From Borborobacter arsenicus (GTDB lineage: Bacteria; Pseudomonadota; Alphaproteobacteria; Rhizobiales; Rhizobiaceae), in assembly GCF_003934165.1 (NCBI RefSeq), contig NZ_RKST01000007.1:1-64000 (forward strand): a DNA stretch of 64,000 nt, read 5' to 3'. Position numbers and translations under genes: made by a program. Position 1 is the stretch's first letter, and every line of letters begins with the position of its first letter. Below the pieces are notes generated by a model, which worked only from the letters and a program-made list of their open reading frames with translations, was not told the DNA's origin and ran no database searches. Positions 26,698 through 35,859 of the stretch are shown one piece after another.

Positions 26698-27621
26698 ATG
26701 GATATTTCCCGGCTAAGGGCGCTTCGCGAATTGGCCAAGCGCAAGACCATGGCGGCAGTCGCCGATGCGTTGTTCGTGTCGGCCTCTGCCGTGTCGCAGC
26801 AGATTTCACAGCTCGAAGACGAGGCAGGCGTGCCGTTGATAAGCCGGCGCGGGCGGGGAGTACGCCTTACCGAGGCCGGGGAACGGCTCGTGGCGCATGC
26901 CGAGAGAATCATCGGCATTTTGGAGGAAGCCAAGACCGACCTTGCCGAGTTGAAGAAGATTGTCGCGGGCGAAGTCAGGCTGGCTGCATTTCCGTCCATT
27001 GCCTCGACGCTTGCACCTGCGGCGATGCAGGAGGTGGAGACAGCCCACCCGCGGTTGAGGGTCGTTCTCAATGTGATGGAACCCATGGAGGGCCTGGCAG
27101 CCTTGCGGGCCTGGCAAACGGATGTCGCGATTGTCGACGACCTGACGGTCGATCCCTCCAGTGCCGATCGCAATGTCGAAAAAACCTATCTGTGCGACGA
27201 CCGGCTTTATGCGATCCTCCCGGCCGGCCATTCTCTGGCGGGGCGCGACAGCGTCCACCTCAACGAGTTAGCGGATGCCAAATGGGCGCTCGACGTGGCG
27301 TCCAACAAATATTCCGAAGTCATCATGGCGGCTTGCCACCATGCCGGCTTCGAGCCTGTCGTGAACGCTTATTGCAATGGGTTCGAGGTGGTGGTCGCGC
27401 TGATCGAGGCAGGCTGCTCGGTGTCCGTCATGCCGGGGCTGAGGCTGAAGAGCTATCGCGGCGAGGTGGTGTCGGTGCCGGTGGTGCCTGAGATCCGCCG
27501 GCAGATATTCGCAGCCGTTAGAGCAGGCGAGACACGAAATCCCAGCATTGCCGCCGTGCTTCACGCCCTCGGCACTGCCGTTGAGCTGCAGGTGCCCGCG
27601 CACACAATGTCCAGCTTGTAG
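26698..27621 (+). CDS. LysR-family transcriptional regulator
   Basis: Regulator of 307 residues. The helix-turn-helix lies at about residues 1-60 (AAVADALFVSASAVSQQISQ) and the effector domain from about 90 to 290 (GEVRLAAFPSIASTLAPAAM begins it). The VSASAVSQQI recognition helix belongs to the ArgP/AmpR-like group that often responds to amino acids. It is divergent from aapJQMP and probably controls aapJ and the hydroxymethyltransferase-dsdA unit, because both upstream regions share motifs. Confidence 0.9.
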   Translation: MDISRLRALRELAKRKTMAAVADALFVSASAVSQQISQLEDEAGVPLISRRGRGVRLTEAGERLVAHAERIIGILEEAKTDLAELKKIVAGEVRLAAFPSIASTLAPAAMQEVETAHPRLRVVLNVMEPMEGLAALRAWQTDVAIVDDLTVDPSSADRNVEKTYLCDDRLYAILPAGHSLAGRDSVHLNELADAKWALDVASNKYSEVIMAACHHAGFEPVVNAYCNGFEVVVALIEAGCSVSVMPGLRLKSYRGEVVSVPVVPEIRRQIFAAVRAGETRNPSIAAVLHALGTAVELQVPAHTMSSL

Positions 27622-27934
27622 TTCCGATGGGCGGCTATGGCCCGCATGGAGAGACCGCCATGGCCTCCAGGTCATAAGCCGCGTTCAAGCCCGAAGCTCT
27701 GACGCAAGAAATCAACAGTCTTTGGAAAACGCCGGGATGCGCGTCCAGCGCTCATGACACCGCATTGGATATGGCTATGATTGGATCGGATTTGCCAATC
27801 CAAAAGACCGAACAAAAATGCTTTTCAATTTTGTGCCCCCGCCTCAAGCTGACCTGAAATCCAACAGTGCCGGTGACAGTCGGTGCCTGTAGACGGCTCT
27901 TGATCAGGAAACCGTGCTGTAGCGGGGAGTTTGC
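27622..27934. other. Intergenic region without recognised features
   Basis: This 313-base gap separates the LysR gene from the dehydrogenase at 27935. I see no gene, clear hairpin with T-run, or operator repeat. The promoter of the 27935 operon is presumably here; GGGGAG just before 27935 is its ribosome-binding site. Confidence 0.4.
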
Positions 27935-28870
27935 ATGACGCTTGACGCATTGGTTTTTTACAGCCCAGTGGATGACCCTCAAGCGTGGCGAAAGGCGCTC
28001 GCCTCCGAACTTCCCGACATTGATTTTCGTGTTGATCCTGATGTTGGCGACCCGGACGAAATCAGCTTTGCCCTGACCTGGTTGCCGCCGAAGGGCTTTT
28101 TCCATCGCTTCCGCAATCTGAAGCTGGTGACCAATCTTGGCGCGGGCGCTGACGCACTGCTGAACCGGGACGATCTGGTGCCTGTTCCCATCACCCGCCT
28201 GTCTGATCCGGGGATGGTCTCGTTGATGACGAGTTATGTCGTCTATGCGGTCACCCGCTATGCCCGTGACATGCATATTTTTGAGCGCGCCACGCGCCGA
28301 GGCGAGTGGCACTATGTCCACCCGCGATCCCTGTCCGAGATCAAGGTCGGCATTCTGGGGCTTGGTGAACTCGGCGCCCATGCTGCCCAAACGCTCTCAG
28401 GCATGGGTTATGATGTTTATGGCTGGTCGCGGACCCTGAAGAATATAGCGGGCGTCGCTTGCTTCGCCGGGCGCGAGGCGCTCGACCAGGTACTCGGGCA
28501 GTGCGAAATCGTCGTTTCGCTGCTGCCGGCGACCGGCGATACGCGCGCCTTGCTCGGCGCTCGCGAATTGGCGCTCATGCCGCGCGGGGCAAAATTTATC
28601 AATGCCTCGCGCAGCGCGGTCGTGGATGAAGATGCACTTATAGAAGCGCTTCGCTCAGGTGCGATCGGCGAGGCGACACTGGATGTCTTCAACGTCGAGC
28701 CGCTGCCACGCAATCACCCGTTCTGGACATTGGACAATGTCCTAATAACCCCGCATCTGGCAAGCATTACGATCCCGGCGCTTGCCGTTCGTAACGTCGC
28801 CGAGAGTATCAGGCGCGTGCGGCGCGGCGAGGAGCCGCTCCATAGGGTCGATCCACGAAGAGGATATTGA
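27935..28870 (+). CDS. D-2-hydroxyacid dehydrogenase, GhrA-like (glyoxylate/hydroxypyruvate reductase)
   Basis: NAD(P)H-dependent 2-oxoacid reductase of 311 residues, cytoplasmic. The cofactor loop is VGILGLGELGAHAAQ (about residue 137-151), followed by SLLPATGDTRALLG and GAKFINASRSAVVDEDAL. The catalytic Arg lies in INASRSAVVDE, the Glu in LDVFNVEPLP and the His in ITPHLAS. Length and layout match E. coli GhrA rather than the longer SerA type. It precedes a PotDBCA-type importer and HutD gene on the same strand and may reduce a glyoxylate-type breakdown product. The substrate is not determined by sequence. Confidence 0.85.
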   Translation: MTLDALVFYSPVDDPQAWRKALASELPDIDFRVDPDVGDPDEISFALTWLPPKGFFHRFRNLKLVTNLGAGADALLNRDDLVPVPITRLSDPGMVSLMTSYVVYAVTRYARDMHIFERATRRGEWHYVHPRSLSEIKVGILGLGELGAHAAQTLSGMGYDVYGWSRTLKNIAGVACFAGREALDQVLGQCEIVVSLLPATGDTRALLGARELALMPRGAKFINASRSAVVDEDALIEALRSGAIGEATLDVFNVEPLPRNHPFWTLDNVLITPHLASITIPALAVRNVAESIRRVRRGEEPLHRVDPRRGY

Positions 28871-28957
28871 AGACTGCAGGCGGCGGCCCCGACAGAACAA
28901 GAGGGGCATTCGCTTGACGTAACGTAAGCGAACATTGAAAAAATGGAGGAGAATTCA

Positions 28958-29983
28958 ATGAAGAGATTTCTGGTCAGCCTGAGTCTGTTGGCGACGGCCT
29001 TTGCCGCAACGCCCTCAAGTGCCCAGGAGAAGCTGATTGTCAGCACTTGGGGCGGCAATTGGAAGGACGGGGCAGGCATTATCGCCAAGGAATTCACCAA
29101 GCGGACCGGCATGGAAGTGGAATTCATCACCGGTGGCACGCTCGACCGCCTGGCTAAGGCCAAGGTCGCCAAGGACAATCCGGAATCGGACGTCACCTAC
29201 ACCACCTCGCATGTCGGCTATCTCTACCAGTCCGATGGGCTGTTCGAAAAACTCGACATGAGCAAGATCCCGAATGCCGCCGACCTCTATGCGGCCGGAG
29301 ATCGTGGTGGATATGAGATGGGCGTTTACTCCTATGTCTATACGCCGGCCTTTCGCACGGATCTGATGCCGGAAGGCTTCAAGGTCGATTCCTGGAAAGT
29401 GCTCTGGGACAAGAGCATGGAGGGCAAGCTGGGTCTGCCCGATTTCGACCCCAGCCATATCGTGATCGCGTCGTCGATCATGGAGGGCAAGACGCCGTCC
29501 GACTGGGAGAGCATCACGGACAAGCTCGAAGCCTTGAAGCCGAGTATCAAGGCATTCTACCAGTCCGATGCAACAAGCCAGGACCTGATCCGCACGGGCG
29601 AGACGCCGGTGCAGGTGCTGCTTTCGATCAACGGATATCACCTGATCGAGCAGGGTGTGCCGGTCGAGATCGACATCCCCAGTGAAGGTGCCGTGGTCGG
29701 CATCGGCGCGCTCGGCATCAATGCCGGCACCAAGAAGCTGGATGCTGCCCACGAATTCATCAATGTCGCGCTCGACCCGGCCATTCAGGAGCAACTCTGC
29801 GAGTTCCACAAATGCTCGCCGATGAACCAGAAGGCAAAGGTTTCCCCCGAACTCGCCAAGCTGCCGGGCATCTTCACCACGCCGGAGCAGTGGGAAAAGC
29901 AGGCGATCGTTCTCGACGACGAGACCTACGCCAAGCTACTTCCACTGTGGAAGATCTGGTTCACCGAAAACATGATGCAGTAA
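28958..29983 (+). CDS. PotD-type ABC transporter binding protein
   Basis: Periplasmic binding protein of 341 residues. A Sec signal peptide covers about residues 1-22 (MKRFLVSLSLLATAFAATPS, cleavage near SSAQ). The mature start EKLIVSTWGGNWKDGAG is typical of the PotD/AfuA group. The start is set at 28958 behind TGGAGGAGAATTCA; an ATG at 28943 overlaps that site. First gene of the importer 28958-32841. The ligand is unknown; the downstream monooxygenase group suggests a small aromatic or amine compound. Confidence 0.87.
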   Translation: MKRFLVSLSLLATAFAATPSSAQEKLIVSTWGGNWKDGAGIIAKEFTKRTGMEVEFITGGTLDRLAKAKVAKDNPESDVTYTTSHVGYLYQSDGLFEKLDMSKIPNAADLYAAGDRGGYEMGVYSYVYTPAFRTDLMPEGFKVDSWKVLWDKSMEGKLGLPDFDPSHIVIASSIMEGKTPSDWESITDKLEALKPSIKAFYQSDATSQDLIRTGETPVQVLLSINGYHLIEQGVPVEIDIPSEGAVVGIGALGINAGTKKLDAAHEFINVALDPAIQEQLCEFHKCSPMNQKAKVSPELAKLPGIFTTPEQWEKQAIVLDDETYAKLLPLWKIWFTENMMQ

Positions 29984-30004
29984 TCAACAACCGTAAAACA
30001 GGGT

Positions 30005-30026
30005 GGGCGGCGTCATAGCGCCGCCC
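30005..30026 (+). terminator. Hairpin between binding-protein and permease genes
   Basis: GGGCGGCG (30005-30012) pairs perfectly with CGCCGCCC (30019-30026) around a 6-base loop, ending one base before the permease ATG at 30028. It would shield the binding-protein message and also limit translation of the permease, which has no visible ribosome-binding site. Confidence 0.6.
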
Positions 30027-30027
30027 G

Positions 30028-30891
30028 ATGACGATGACGCAACAGCGCCCGTTCTTCATTCCTTTCCTGGTGCCGGCGGTCCTCGTGGCGGTGATCTTTG
30101 CCGCGGCGATGTTCAATGTCTTCCAGTACAGCTTCCTCGAATTCGTTCCAGGCTCGGTCGAAGTCGGAGGTTTTACCCTCGACAATTTTGCCCGCATCAA
30201 CCGACCCATTTACTATTGGGTGCTGCTCGACACTTTCCTGCTGAGCTTTGCCACAGCCTTTTTTGCCTTGGTGCTGAGCTATCCGATCGCCTTTGCTGTG
30301 GTGCGCGCGGAAAGGAACTGGGTACGCTCTGTGCTTGTGGTGCTGGCGATTACGCCGCTCTTCACCGGCGAGATCGTGCGCACCTATTCCTGGATGCTCG
30401 TGCTTGGCACCGACGGTGTCATCAATACAACTTTGAAGGCACTCGGTCTCATCGAGGGTTCCATACCGATCATGTACACGCGCCCGGGCGTCGTCATTGC
30501 GCTCGTGCAGTTTGCCATGCCGGTAATGATCATCCTGCTTGCCACCGCCATCAGCCAGGTCAAGCGCGATTGCGAAAAGGCGGCGGCCAATCTTGGTGCC
30601 ACGCCCAATACGGTGTTCTGGCGAGTGACCATTCCCCTGACGATGCCCGGCATTCTTTCCAGCTTCGTCGTCGTGTTCGCCTGGACGATGAGCGCCTTTT
30701 CCACGCCGCAACTGATCGGTGGGGGCAAGGTTCTGATGATCTCGAACGTCGTCTATCTGCAGGGGTTCTCCTCGTTCAATCTGCCCTTTGCCGCAGTGCT
30801 CAGTCTTATTGCACTGGGAGCGGCTCTTGGTAGCCTGGGCCTGATGAAGCTTGCGACCGCGCGTTTTGAACGCAAACTGGCAACAGTATGA
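30028..30891 (+). CDS. PotB-type ABC permease
   Basis: Inner-membrane permease of 287 residues with about six membrane segments (first at FIPFLVPAVLVAVIFAAAMF). The EAA loop is EKAAANLGATPNTVFWRVTI. Two in-frame ATG codons (30028 and 30034) sit directly behind the hairpin. It forms the membrane dimer with the next gene product, whose start overlaps its stop. Confidence 0.87.
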   Translation: MTMTQQRPFFIPFLVPAVLVAVIFAAAMFNVFQYSFLEFVPGSVEVGGFTLDNFARINRPIYYWVLLDTFLLSFATAFFALVLSYPIAFAVVRAERNWVRSVLVVLAITPLFTGEIVRTYSWMLVLGTDGVINTTLKALGLIEGSIPIMYTRPGVVIALVQFAMPVMIILLATAISQVKRDCEKAAANLGATPNTVFWRVTIPLTMPGILSSFVVVFAWTMSAFSTPQLIGGGKVLMISNVVYLQGFSSFNLPFAAVLSLIALGAALGSLGLMKLATARFERKLATV

Positions 30892-31697
30892 GCAGGAGCA
30901 CCAACATGCGAAGCGTCCTGTTTTGGTCTGCCGTCGTCCTTATCCTTGTCTATATGACCCTGCCGGCCGTGGTCGTGGTGGCAACGTCGGTGAACCCGAC
31001 TGAACTCATGGCCTTCCCGCCGACCGGCTTTTCCCTGCGCTGGTACGAAAAGGCGCTGACCTATCCCGATTTCCAGGAGGCGTTCAAATCCAGCCTGGTC
31101 GTCATGGCCTTGTCTTCGACACTGGCGACACTGCTCGGGTCGAGCTTTGCCTTCCTGATCTTTCACTACAAGTTCCGCGGCCGCGGCCTGCTTGAGGCAG
31201 CGCTCTGGTCGCCGCTGATCATCCCGCACTTCACCACCGGCTTCGGCTTTCTTCTATTGGGCAGCCATTTGAGCCTGACGCAAGGCTATGCCGTGATCGT
31301 CATGGCTCACCTTCTGCTGGTGACGCCGTTCGTGACGCGGGCAGTGTTTGTGTCGCTGAGCAATGTGGACACGAATTATGCCCGTGCTGCTGCCAATCTT
31401 GGCGCGACGCCGAGCGAGGTGTTGTTCAAGATCACGATCCCGCTGGTGCTGCCCGGCATGATCGGAGGCTGGCTCATCGCTGCGATCCTCTCGCTGACCG
31501 AGTTCACAGCATCGCTTTATGTCACCGCAAGCCGCACCCAGACCCTGCCTGTCGCCATGTACAACTACATTCGCGAATATGCGGACCCGACCATCTCGGC
31601 GATCTCGGCACTGCTTATCCTGTCCACCACGATCATCATGATCGTTGCCAATCATTTCCTCGGTCTTCGTCGTATTCTCGGAATCGACAACGGCTGA
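30888..31697 (+). CDS. PotC-type ABC permease
   Basis: Second permease, 269 residues, about six membrane segments; the PPTGFSLRWYEKAL loop after segment 1 and the EAA loop ARAAANLGATPSEVLFKITI mark the PotC type. The ATG at 30888 overlaps the previous stop (ATGA); the ATG at 30906 has AGGAGCACCAAC upstream and would give 263 residues. Either start leaves the first membrane segment intact. Confidence 0.87.
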   Translation: MSRSTNMRSVLFWSAVVLILVYMTLPAVVVVATSVNPTELMAFPPTGFSLRWYEKALTYPDFQEAFKSSLVVMALSSTLATLLGSSFAFLIFHYKFRGRGLLEAALWSPLIIPHFTTGFGFLLLGSHLSLTQGYAVIVMAHLLLVTPFVTRAVFVSLSNVDTNYARAAANLGATPSEVLFKITIPLVLPGMIGGWLIAAILSLTEFTASLYVTASRTQTLPVAMYNYIREYADPTISAISALLILSTTIIMIVANHFLGLRRILGIDNG

Positions 31698-31719
31698 TGC
31701 ACCAAGAGGTTTTCTACTC

Positions 31720-32841
31720 ATGATCCATCAGAAAATGACCGCGCTCCAGCCTGACGATTGTGCTGTCGAGATCAACCATGTCAGCCGCGTGTTCGGCTCG
31801 GTCCAGGCCGTCAACGATGTGTCGCTTTCCATCCGGACAGGTGAATTCATCACCCTGCTGGGGCCGAGTGGCTGCGGCAAGACGACCTTGCTCAACATGG
31901 TTGCCGGCTTCATCAATCCGAGTTCGGGTGCGATCCGCATCGGCGGTAAGGATGTCACCAATGTGCCGGTGCATCTGCGCGACACTGGCATGGTTTTTCA
32001 AAGCTATGCGCTGTTTCCGCACATGAACGTCTTCGACAATGTCGCCTTTGGCCTGCGCCAGCGGAAATTTACGAAAGCCGATATTTCGAGCAAGGTCATG
32101 CAGGCGATCGAGATGATGAGTCTCTCCGGCATGGAGCACCGCCGCATCTCGCAGCTCTCGGGCGGTCAGCAGCAGCGCGTCGCTCTGGCGCGCGCCATCG
32201 TGATCAAGCCCAAGGTGCTGCTGCTCGATGAACCCTTGTCGGCTCTCGACAAGAGCCTGCGCGCCCAGATGCAGGTCGAACTCATTGAGCTGCATCGAAA
32301 CACCGGCCTGACGACGATTTTCGTCACCCATGATCAAGGTGAGGCCTTGAGCCTGTCGGATCGCATCGTGGTGATGAACCGTGGGCAGATCCAGCAGGTG
32401 GCAGAGCCGATCGATCTCTATCGCAATCCGGCGAATGGATTCGTCGCTTCGTTCATTGGCGAAATCAACGCCTTGCCGCCGGCCACATGCACCGTTGCGA
32501 GTGATGAAATTTCGCTTGATATAGGCAATATTCGGTTGATTGCTCCACGTCGCCCGGAGTGGCAATTCGCTTCAGGTCAGTCCGCAAAGGCATTCGTCAG
32601 GCCCGAACACATCCGCATCGCCACACCTGCGGATGGCGGGCGCAATGTCGTGACCGGCGAAGTTCTGACCCACATCTATCAAGGCTCGCACACGATCACC
32701 CGGCTGAATGTCGATGGTCTCGGTCCGATAGAGATGCGGCTTCCGGGCGGTGATGTTGTCGGGCGTGTTCCAGTCGGCCTGAAGGCTGACATCGCAATCA
32801 ATCTTGCCGAAGTCGTTCTTCTTTCCAACACCGCGAACTGA
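31720..32841 (+). CDS. PotA-type ABC transporter ATPase
   Basis: ATPase of 373 residues. Walker A GPSGCGKTT, Q-loop GMVFQSYALFPHMN, signature [15 protein letters not shown], Walker B LLLDEPLSALD and switch His in FVTHDQGEA are present, with a C-terminal TOBE region from about 260. The start at 31720 follows CAAGAGGTTTTC; ATG 31735 is an alternative. It completes the importer beginning at 28958. Confidence 0.9.
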   Translation: MIHQKMTALQPDDCAVEINHVSRVFGSVQAVNDVSLSIRTGEFITLLGPSGCGKTTLLNMVAGFINPSSGAIRIGGKDVTNVPVHLRDTGMVFQSYALFPHMNVFDNVAFGLRQRKFTKADISSKVMQAIEMMSLSGMEHRRISQLSGGQQQRVALARAIVIKPKVLLLDEPLSALDKSLRAQMQVELIELHRNTGLTTIFVTHDQGEALSLSDRIVVMNRGQIQQVAEPIDLYRNPANGFVASFIGEINALPPATCTVASDEISLDIGNIRLIAPRRPEWQFASGQSAKAFVRPEHIRIATPADGGRNVVTGEVLTHIYQGSHTITRLNVDGLGPIEMRLPGGDVVGRVPVGLKADIAINLAEVVLLSNTAN

Positions 32842-32864
32842 CCGCCATACCCGCCCCGCGCCTT

Positions 32865-32884
32865 CGCCGGCATATCTGCCGGCG
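32865..32884 (+). terminator. Hairpin after the importer operon
   Basis: CGCCGGCA (32865-32872) pairs perfectly with TGCCGGCG (32877-32884) around a 4-base loop, 24 bases after the ATPase stop and before the HutD gene. There is no T-run, so termination would be partial at best. Confidence 0.4.
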
Positions 32885-32929
32885 ACATCGGGGAAGCGGG
32901 GCGGCAGCCTGCCGGAGATTTGCATAGTG

Positions 32930-33499
32930 ATGCTCCTTACTTCGGAAGACTATCGAAAGACGCCCTGGAAAAACGGTGGCGGCATTACCGAGGACGTATT
33001 GCTGCTGCCACAAGGCAGCTCGCATGAGGATTTCGATATCCGCATCAGCCGTGCGCCGATCGTCGACGAGTCTCGCTTTTCCGTTTTTCCGGGCATCGAC
33101 CGCACGATCACCCGGCTTGGCGAAAATCCGCTGACGCTTTGCTTTTCCGATGGACAGGAAACCGAGCTTCCCTATCTGTGGCCTCTCAGCTTCGACAGTG
33201 CGCTGGCGCCCAGCTCCCGTCTGCCTGCCGGCGCATCCCGGGTCATGAATGTGATGACGCGGCGCGGCCGCTGGCAGGCTCATGTTTGCGTGCTCCGCGG
33301 ACCCGCCCGGGAAAAGCGAGACGTACCGCCGGGCGGAATGATTGTCGCGCACGCAGCAAAAAGCGGCTGCCGGGTGTCTGGCATTCAGGTCGGCGAGGGG
33401 CAGACATTGATCGTGGACGATATGCTGGATGTGTTGATTGCAACAGATGCAGGCAGCGCCTGCCTGGTCGCAGCGATCTCCCCGGAAAGCGCCAGATAG
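32930..33499 (+). CDS. HutD/Ves-family cupin protein
   Basis: Cytoplasmic protein of 189 residues. The hallmark TPWKNGGGITED is at residues 12-23, with DIRISRAPIVDESRFSVFPG following; both are characteristic of the HutD/Ves double-cupin family. HutD proteins occur in histidine-utilisation operons and have been proposed to limit flux or bind a small amide such as formylglutamate, but no enzyme activity is established. Here no hut enzyme genes are near, so the link is with the 27935-32841 importer group. The start is at 32930; a GTG immediately upstream at 32927 is possible. No strong ribosome-binding site. Confidence 0.8.
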   Translation: MLLTSEDYRKTPWKNGGGITEDVLLLPQGSSHEDFDIRISRAPIVDESRFSVFPGIDRTITRLGENPLTLCFSDGQETELPYLWPLSFDSALAPSSRLPAGASRVMNVMTRRGRWQAHVCVLRGPAREKRDVPPGGMIVAHAAKSGCRVSGIQVGEGQTLIVDDMLDVLIATDAGSACLVAAISPESAR

Positions 33500-33581
33500 C
33501 GGACAGCCGACAGGCTTCGAAATTTCCGATCCAAATCGTCTTTGTTTTTTGTGATGCAGGAGCGCACGCTAGTTTTCGGCC

Positions 33582-34517
33582 ATGAACATGATGGTCGCCA
33601 TTCAAGAAGCGTTTTCTCTATCACTGGACCCCAGCAGGTCCATGGACCTGCTGGCGCGCGCCATGAATGACATCGGAAAATCTTGTCATCGTGTCGCCGC
33701 CGGTCACGAACTCCAGCTTCTGACCGACTCTGCGGTGGTCCCTAAGCGGCTGAAGGGAAGCGTCATGCTTCTCGGCAATTTCGACGGGTTCCATTGTGGG
33801 CACCAGGCGCTGTTGGCAGCCGCGCGGGCCGAGGCCTCGGCATGCGGTGCACCGCTTGGTGTCATGTCGGTCGAGCCGCATCCCAAACAGCTTTTCGCAC
33901 CGCATTCCGAACCGTTTCGGCTGTCCTCGCCCACCACGAAAAGAGAAACCTTCAGCCGCCTTGGCCTCGATTTCCTCTATAGTCCCCGCTTCAATCGCGC
34001 CTTTGCCGGCCAGGAGCCCGAACAGTTCATCGACGATATCCTGGTCGGTGGACTGGCTGTCTCGAGAATTGTCGTCGGGCGCGGTTTCAGGTTCGGCAAG
34101 CAGCGGCGCGGCGATGTGGACCTGCTGTGCCGGTTTGGCGAGCAAAGCGGTTTTGCCGTGACCGCTGTCGATGAGCTTGGCCAGGACGGCGCCAAGTATT
34201 CATCTACGCTGGTGCGCAATCACCTGGCGGCCGGAGAGATCGATGCTGCCAATGCCCTGCTTGGCGGTCCGTGGAGCGTGGAACTCGGCGCCTTGCCTGG
34301 ATCGCTGCGATTGCCTGGTGAAGGGTCGGTTAGCTGGCCGGTATCGGTGCTGAAGCCTGCTTGCGGTGAGTACCGGGTGATGGCGCGGCAGGCTGAAACC
34401 GAGATGAGTTCTTTGGGCACTCTTGCGATTTCGCCGACGACAACAAGCCTTACGTTGCAATCTTCCGGGAATCTCGCATCGGCCCCACTCATTGTCGACT
34501 TCCTCGGCAGGGCATGA
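33582..34517 (+). CDS. RibF-like FAD synthetase (FMN adenylyltransferase) without riboflavin kinase domain
   Basis: Nucleotidyltransferase of 311 residues. The adenylyltransferase signature MLLGNFDGFHCGHQALL is at about residues 62-78, FIDDILVGGLAVSRIVVGRG and FRFGKQRRGD follow, and the domain ends with YSSTLVRNHLAAGEIDAANA, as in RibF proteins. The C-terminal riboflavin-kinase domain, whose GxxLGFPTAN-type loop should come next, is not recognisable; only about 90 diverged residues remain. It would convert FMN and ATP to FAD but not phosphorylate riboflavin. It precedes an FADH2-dependent monooxygenase system, so dedicated FAD supply is a reasonable inference. The start codon is uncertain: no clear ribosome-binding site before ATG 33582. 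Confidence 0.72.
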   Translation: MNMMVAIQEAFSLSLDPSRSMDLLARAMNDIGKSCHRVAAGHELQLLTDSAVVPKRLKGSVMLLGNFDGFHCGHQALLAAARAEASACGAPLGVMSVEPHPKQLFAPHSEPFRLSSPTTKRETFSRLGLDFLYSPRFNRAFAGQEPEQFIDDILVGGLAVSRIVVGRGFRFGKQRRGDVDLLCRFGEQSGFAVTAVDELGQDGAKYSSTLVRNHLAAGEIDAANALLGGPWSVELGALPGSLRLPGEGSVSWPVSVLKPACGEYRVMARQAETEMSSLGTLAISPTTTSLTLQSSGNLASAPLIVDFLGRA

Positions 34518-34665
34518 AATTCCAGTGTCCTTCAAGGATCGTAAAACTCGATCCAAAGACACGAGCAATATTATTTTACAGTTGCAGTCCGGTGGCCGGA
34601 TATTTCGACGCAAATGCATTGTGTCGGCCTGGTTGTCATGGCCGGCACGCCAGCCGGAGGAAGCC

Positions 34666-35088
34666 ATGACGACCAGGCCCGTATTGAAACTCACGCATGC
34701 CGGAGCGTTGAAGGCGCTCGCGAGTGCGGTCGAAAAGGCTGAGTCACTTGGTGTTCCCCAGAACATCACGATTGTCGATGACGGCGGCAATCTGCTGGCT
34801 TTTGTAAGAATGGACGGCGCGAAGCTGCTGTCGCGCGAAACGTCCATGTCGAAGGCCATTACGGCTGCCTCGCACCGCCAGCCGACCTCTAGGCTCGATC
34901 CGAACTATGAAATCAAGCTCGCTATCGCCGGCGGCGGCCGGCTGACCAATCTGGAAGGCGGGCTGCCGATCGTCATCGAGGGGCAGTGTGTCGGTGCCGT
35001 CGGCGTCGGGTCGGGTACGGGCGCGCAGGATGTCGAAGTGGCGCGCGCGGCTCTCGCCGGCGTCGGTGCCGAAGACCAGAAGCCCTGA
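34666..35088 (+). CDS. GlcG/HbpS-family protein (DUF336)
   Basis: Small protein of 140 residues. Typical blocks: LTHAGALKALASAVEKAESL, ITIVDDGGNLLAFVRMDGA, and GGLPIVIEGQCVGAVGVGSG. HbpS binds haem and GlcG accompanies glycolate oxidase; many homologues occur as accessory genes in aromatic and amine catabolic operons, without a settled activity. The start at 34666 follows CGGAGGAAGCC. There is no signal peptide, so it is cytoplasmic. It belongs to the same-strand group 33582-39694. Confidence 0.82.
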   Translation: MTTRPVLKLTHAGALKALASAVEKAESLGVPQNITIVDDGGNLLAFVRMDGAKLLSRETSMSKAITAASHRQPTSRLDPNYEIKLAIAGGGRLTNLEGGLPIVIEGQCVGAVGVGSGTGAQDVEVARAALAGVGAEDQKP

Positions 35089-35206
35089 CGGAAAATCACC
35101 TGCGGACGCGGTGCTCCGCATGGTTCGATCATCGCTCTTAATCGAGACCCGCCGCCGACCTTTGGCCGTTGCCTGGGACTCTCTTCAAACAATTGCGGGT
35201 ACTGTC

Positions 35207-35830
35207 TTGAAGCTTTTTTACGCACCCACGTCTCCCTATGTCCGCAAGGTAATGGCGGTGGCGCATGAAACCGATCTTGTAGATGAGATCGAATTGCTGT
35301 TCAGCGGCACCACCCCTCTGGCTGGTGACAAGGAACTGAGATCTTTCAATCCGTTAGGTAAGATTCCTGCACTGGTTACGGATGAGGCGGGCTGTCTGTT
35401 CGACAGCAGGGTAATTTGTGAATATCTAGCGGCAAAAGGCGGAAACAAAAAACTTTTCCCGCCTGACGGGCCATCGCGGTGGGAGGTGCTTGCGCAGCAG
35501 GCTCTGGGTGATGGCCTTCTTGATGCGGCACTGCTGGCCCGATACGAGATCATGATGCGGCCGGAAAACCAGCGCAGCGGCGAATGGCGTGCCGCCCAGC
35601 TGCAAAAGGTCACGACGGCGCTCGACCGCATTGAGGCCCTGCTGCCGACGGTCGGAGACACGGTTACGATCGGTACGATCACCTTCGGCTGTGCGCTTGG
35701 CTATCTCGATTTCCGCTTTCCCGAACTGGAATGGCACAAGAATCGTCCCGTCGCCGAGCGCTGGTTCGGCGAATTTGATGAACGTCCCGCAATGGCGGCG
35801 ACCCGGCCTCGAGAACATGTGCCGGCGTGA
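35207..35830 (+). CDS. Glutathione S-transferase family protein
   Basis: Protein of about 207 residues with a thioredoxin-like N-terminal domain (LKLFYAPTSPYVRKVMAVAH, LRSFNPLGKIPALVTDEAGC, FDSRVICEYLA with the Glu-Ser-type glutathione contact as Asp-Ser) and an all-helical C-terminal domain. I place the start at TTG 35207 because the fold begins there and no ATG or GTG is available nearby; the ribosome-binding site is weak. In a monooxygenase operon it may conjugate or isomerise a reactive ring-opened product, as maleylpyruvate isomerases and detoxifying GSTs do. The activity is unknown. Confidence 0.78.
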   Translation: MKLFYAPTSPYVRKVMAVAHETDLVDEIELLFSGTTPLAGDKELRSFNPLGKIPALVTDEAGCLFDSRVICEYLAAKGGNKKLFPPDGPSRWEVLAQQALGDGLLDAALLARYEIMMRPENQRSGEWRAAQLQKVTTALDRIEALLPTVGDTVTIGTITFGCALGYLDFRFPELEWHKNRPVAERWFGEFDERPAMAATRPREHVPA

Positions 35831-35859
35831 GCAACGACAGACAACGCGTGTGAGCAGGG

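Noticed and set aside
32930-33499. Histidine utilisation (hut) operon suggested by HutD
   Set aside because: No histidase, urocanase or formiminoglutamate hydrolase gene is near. HutD-family genes also occur outside hut operons.
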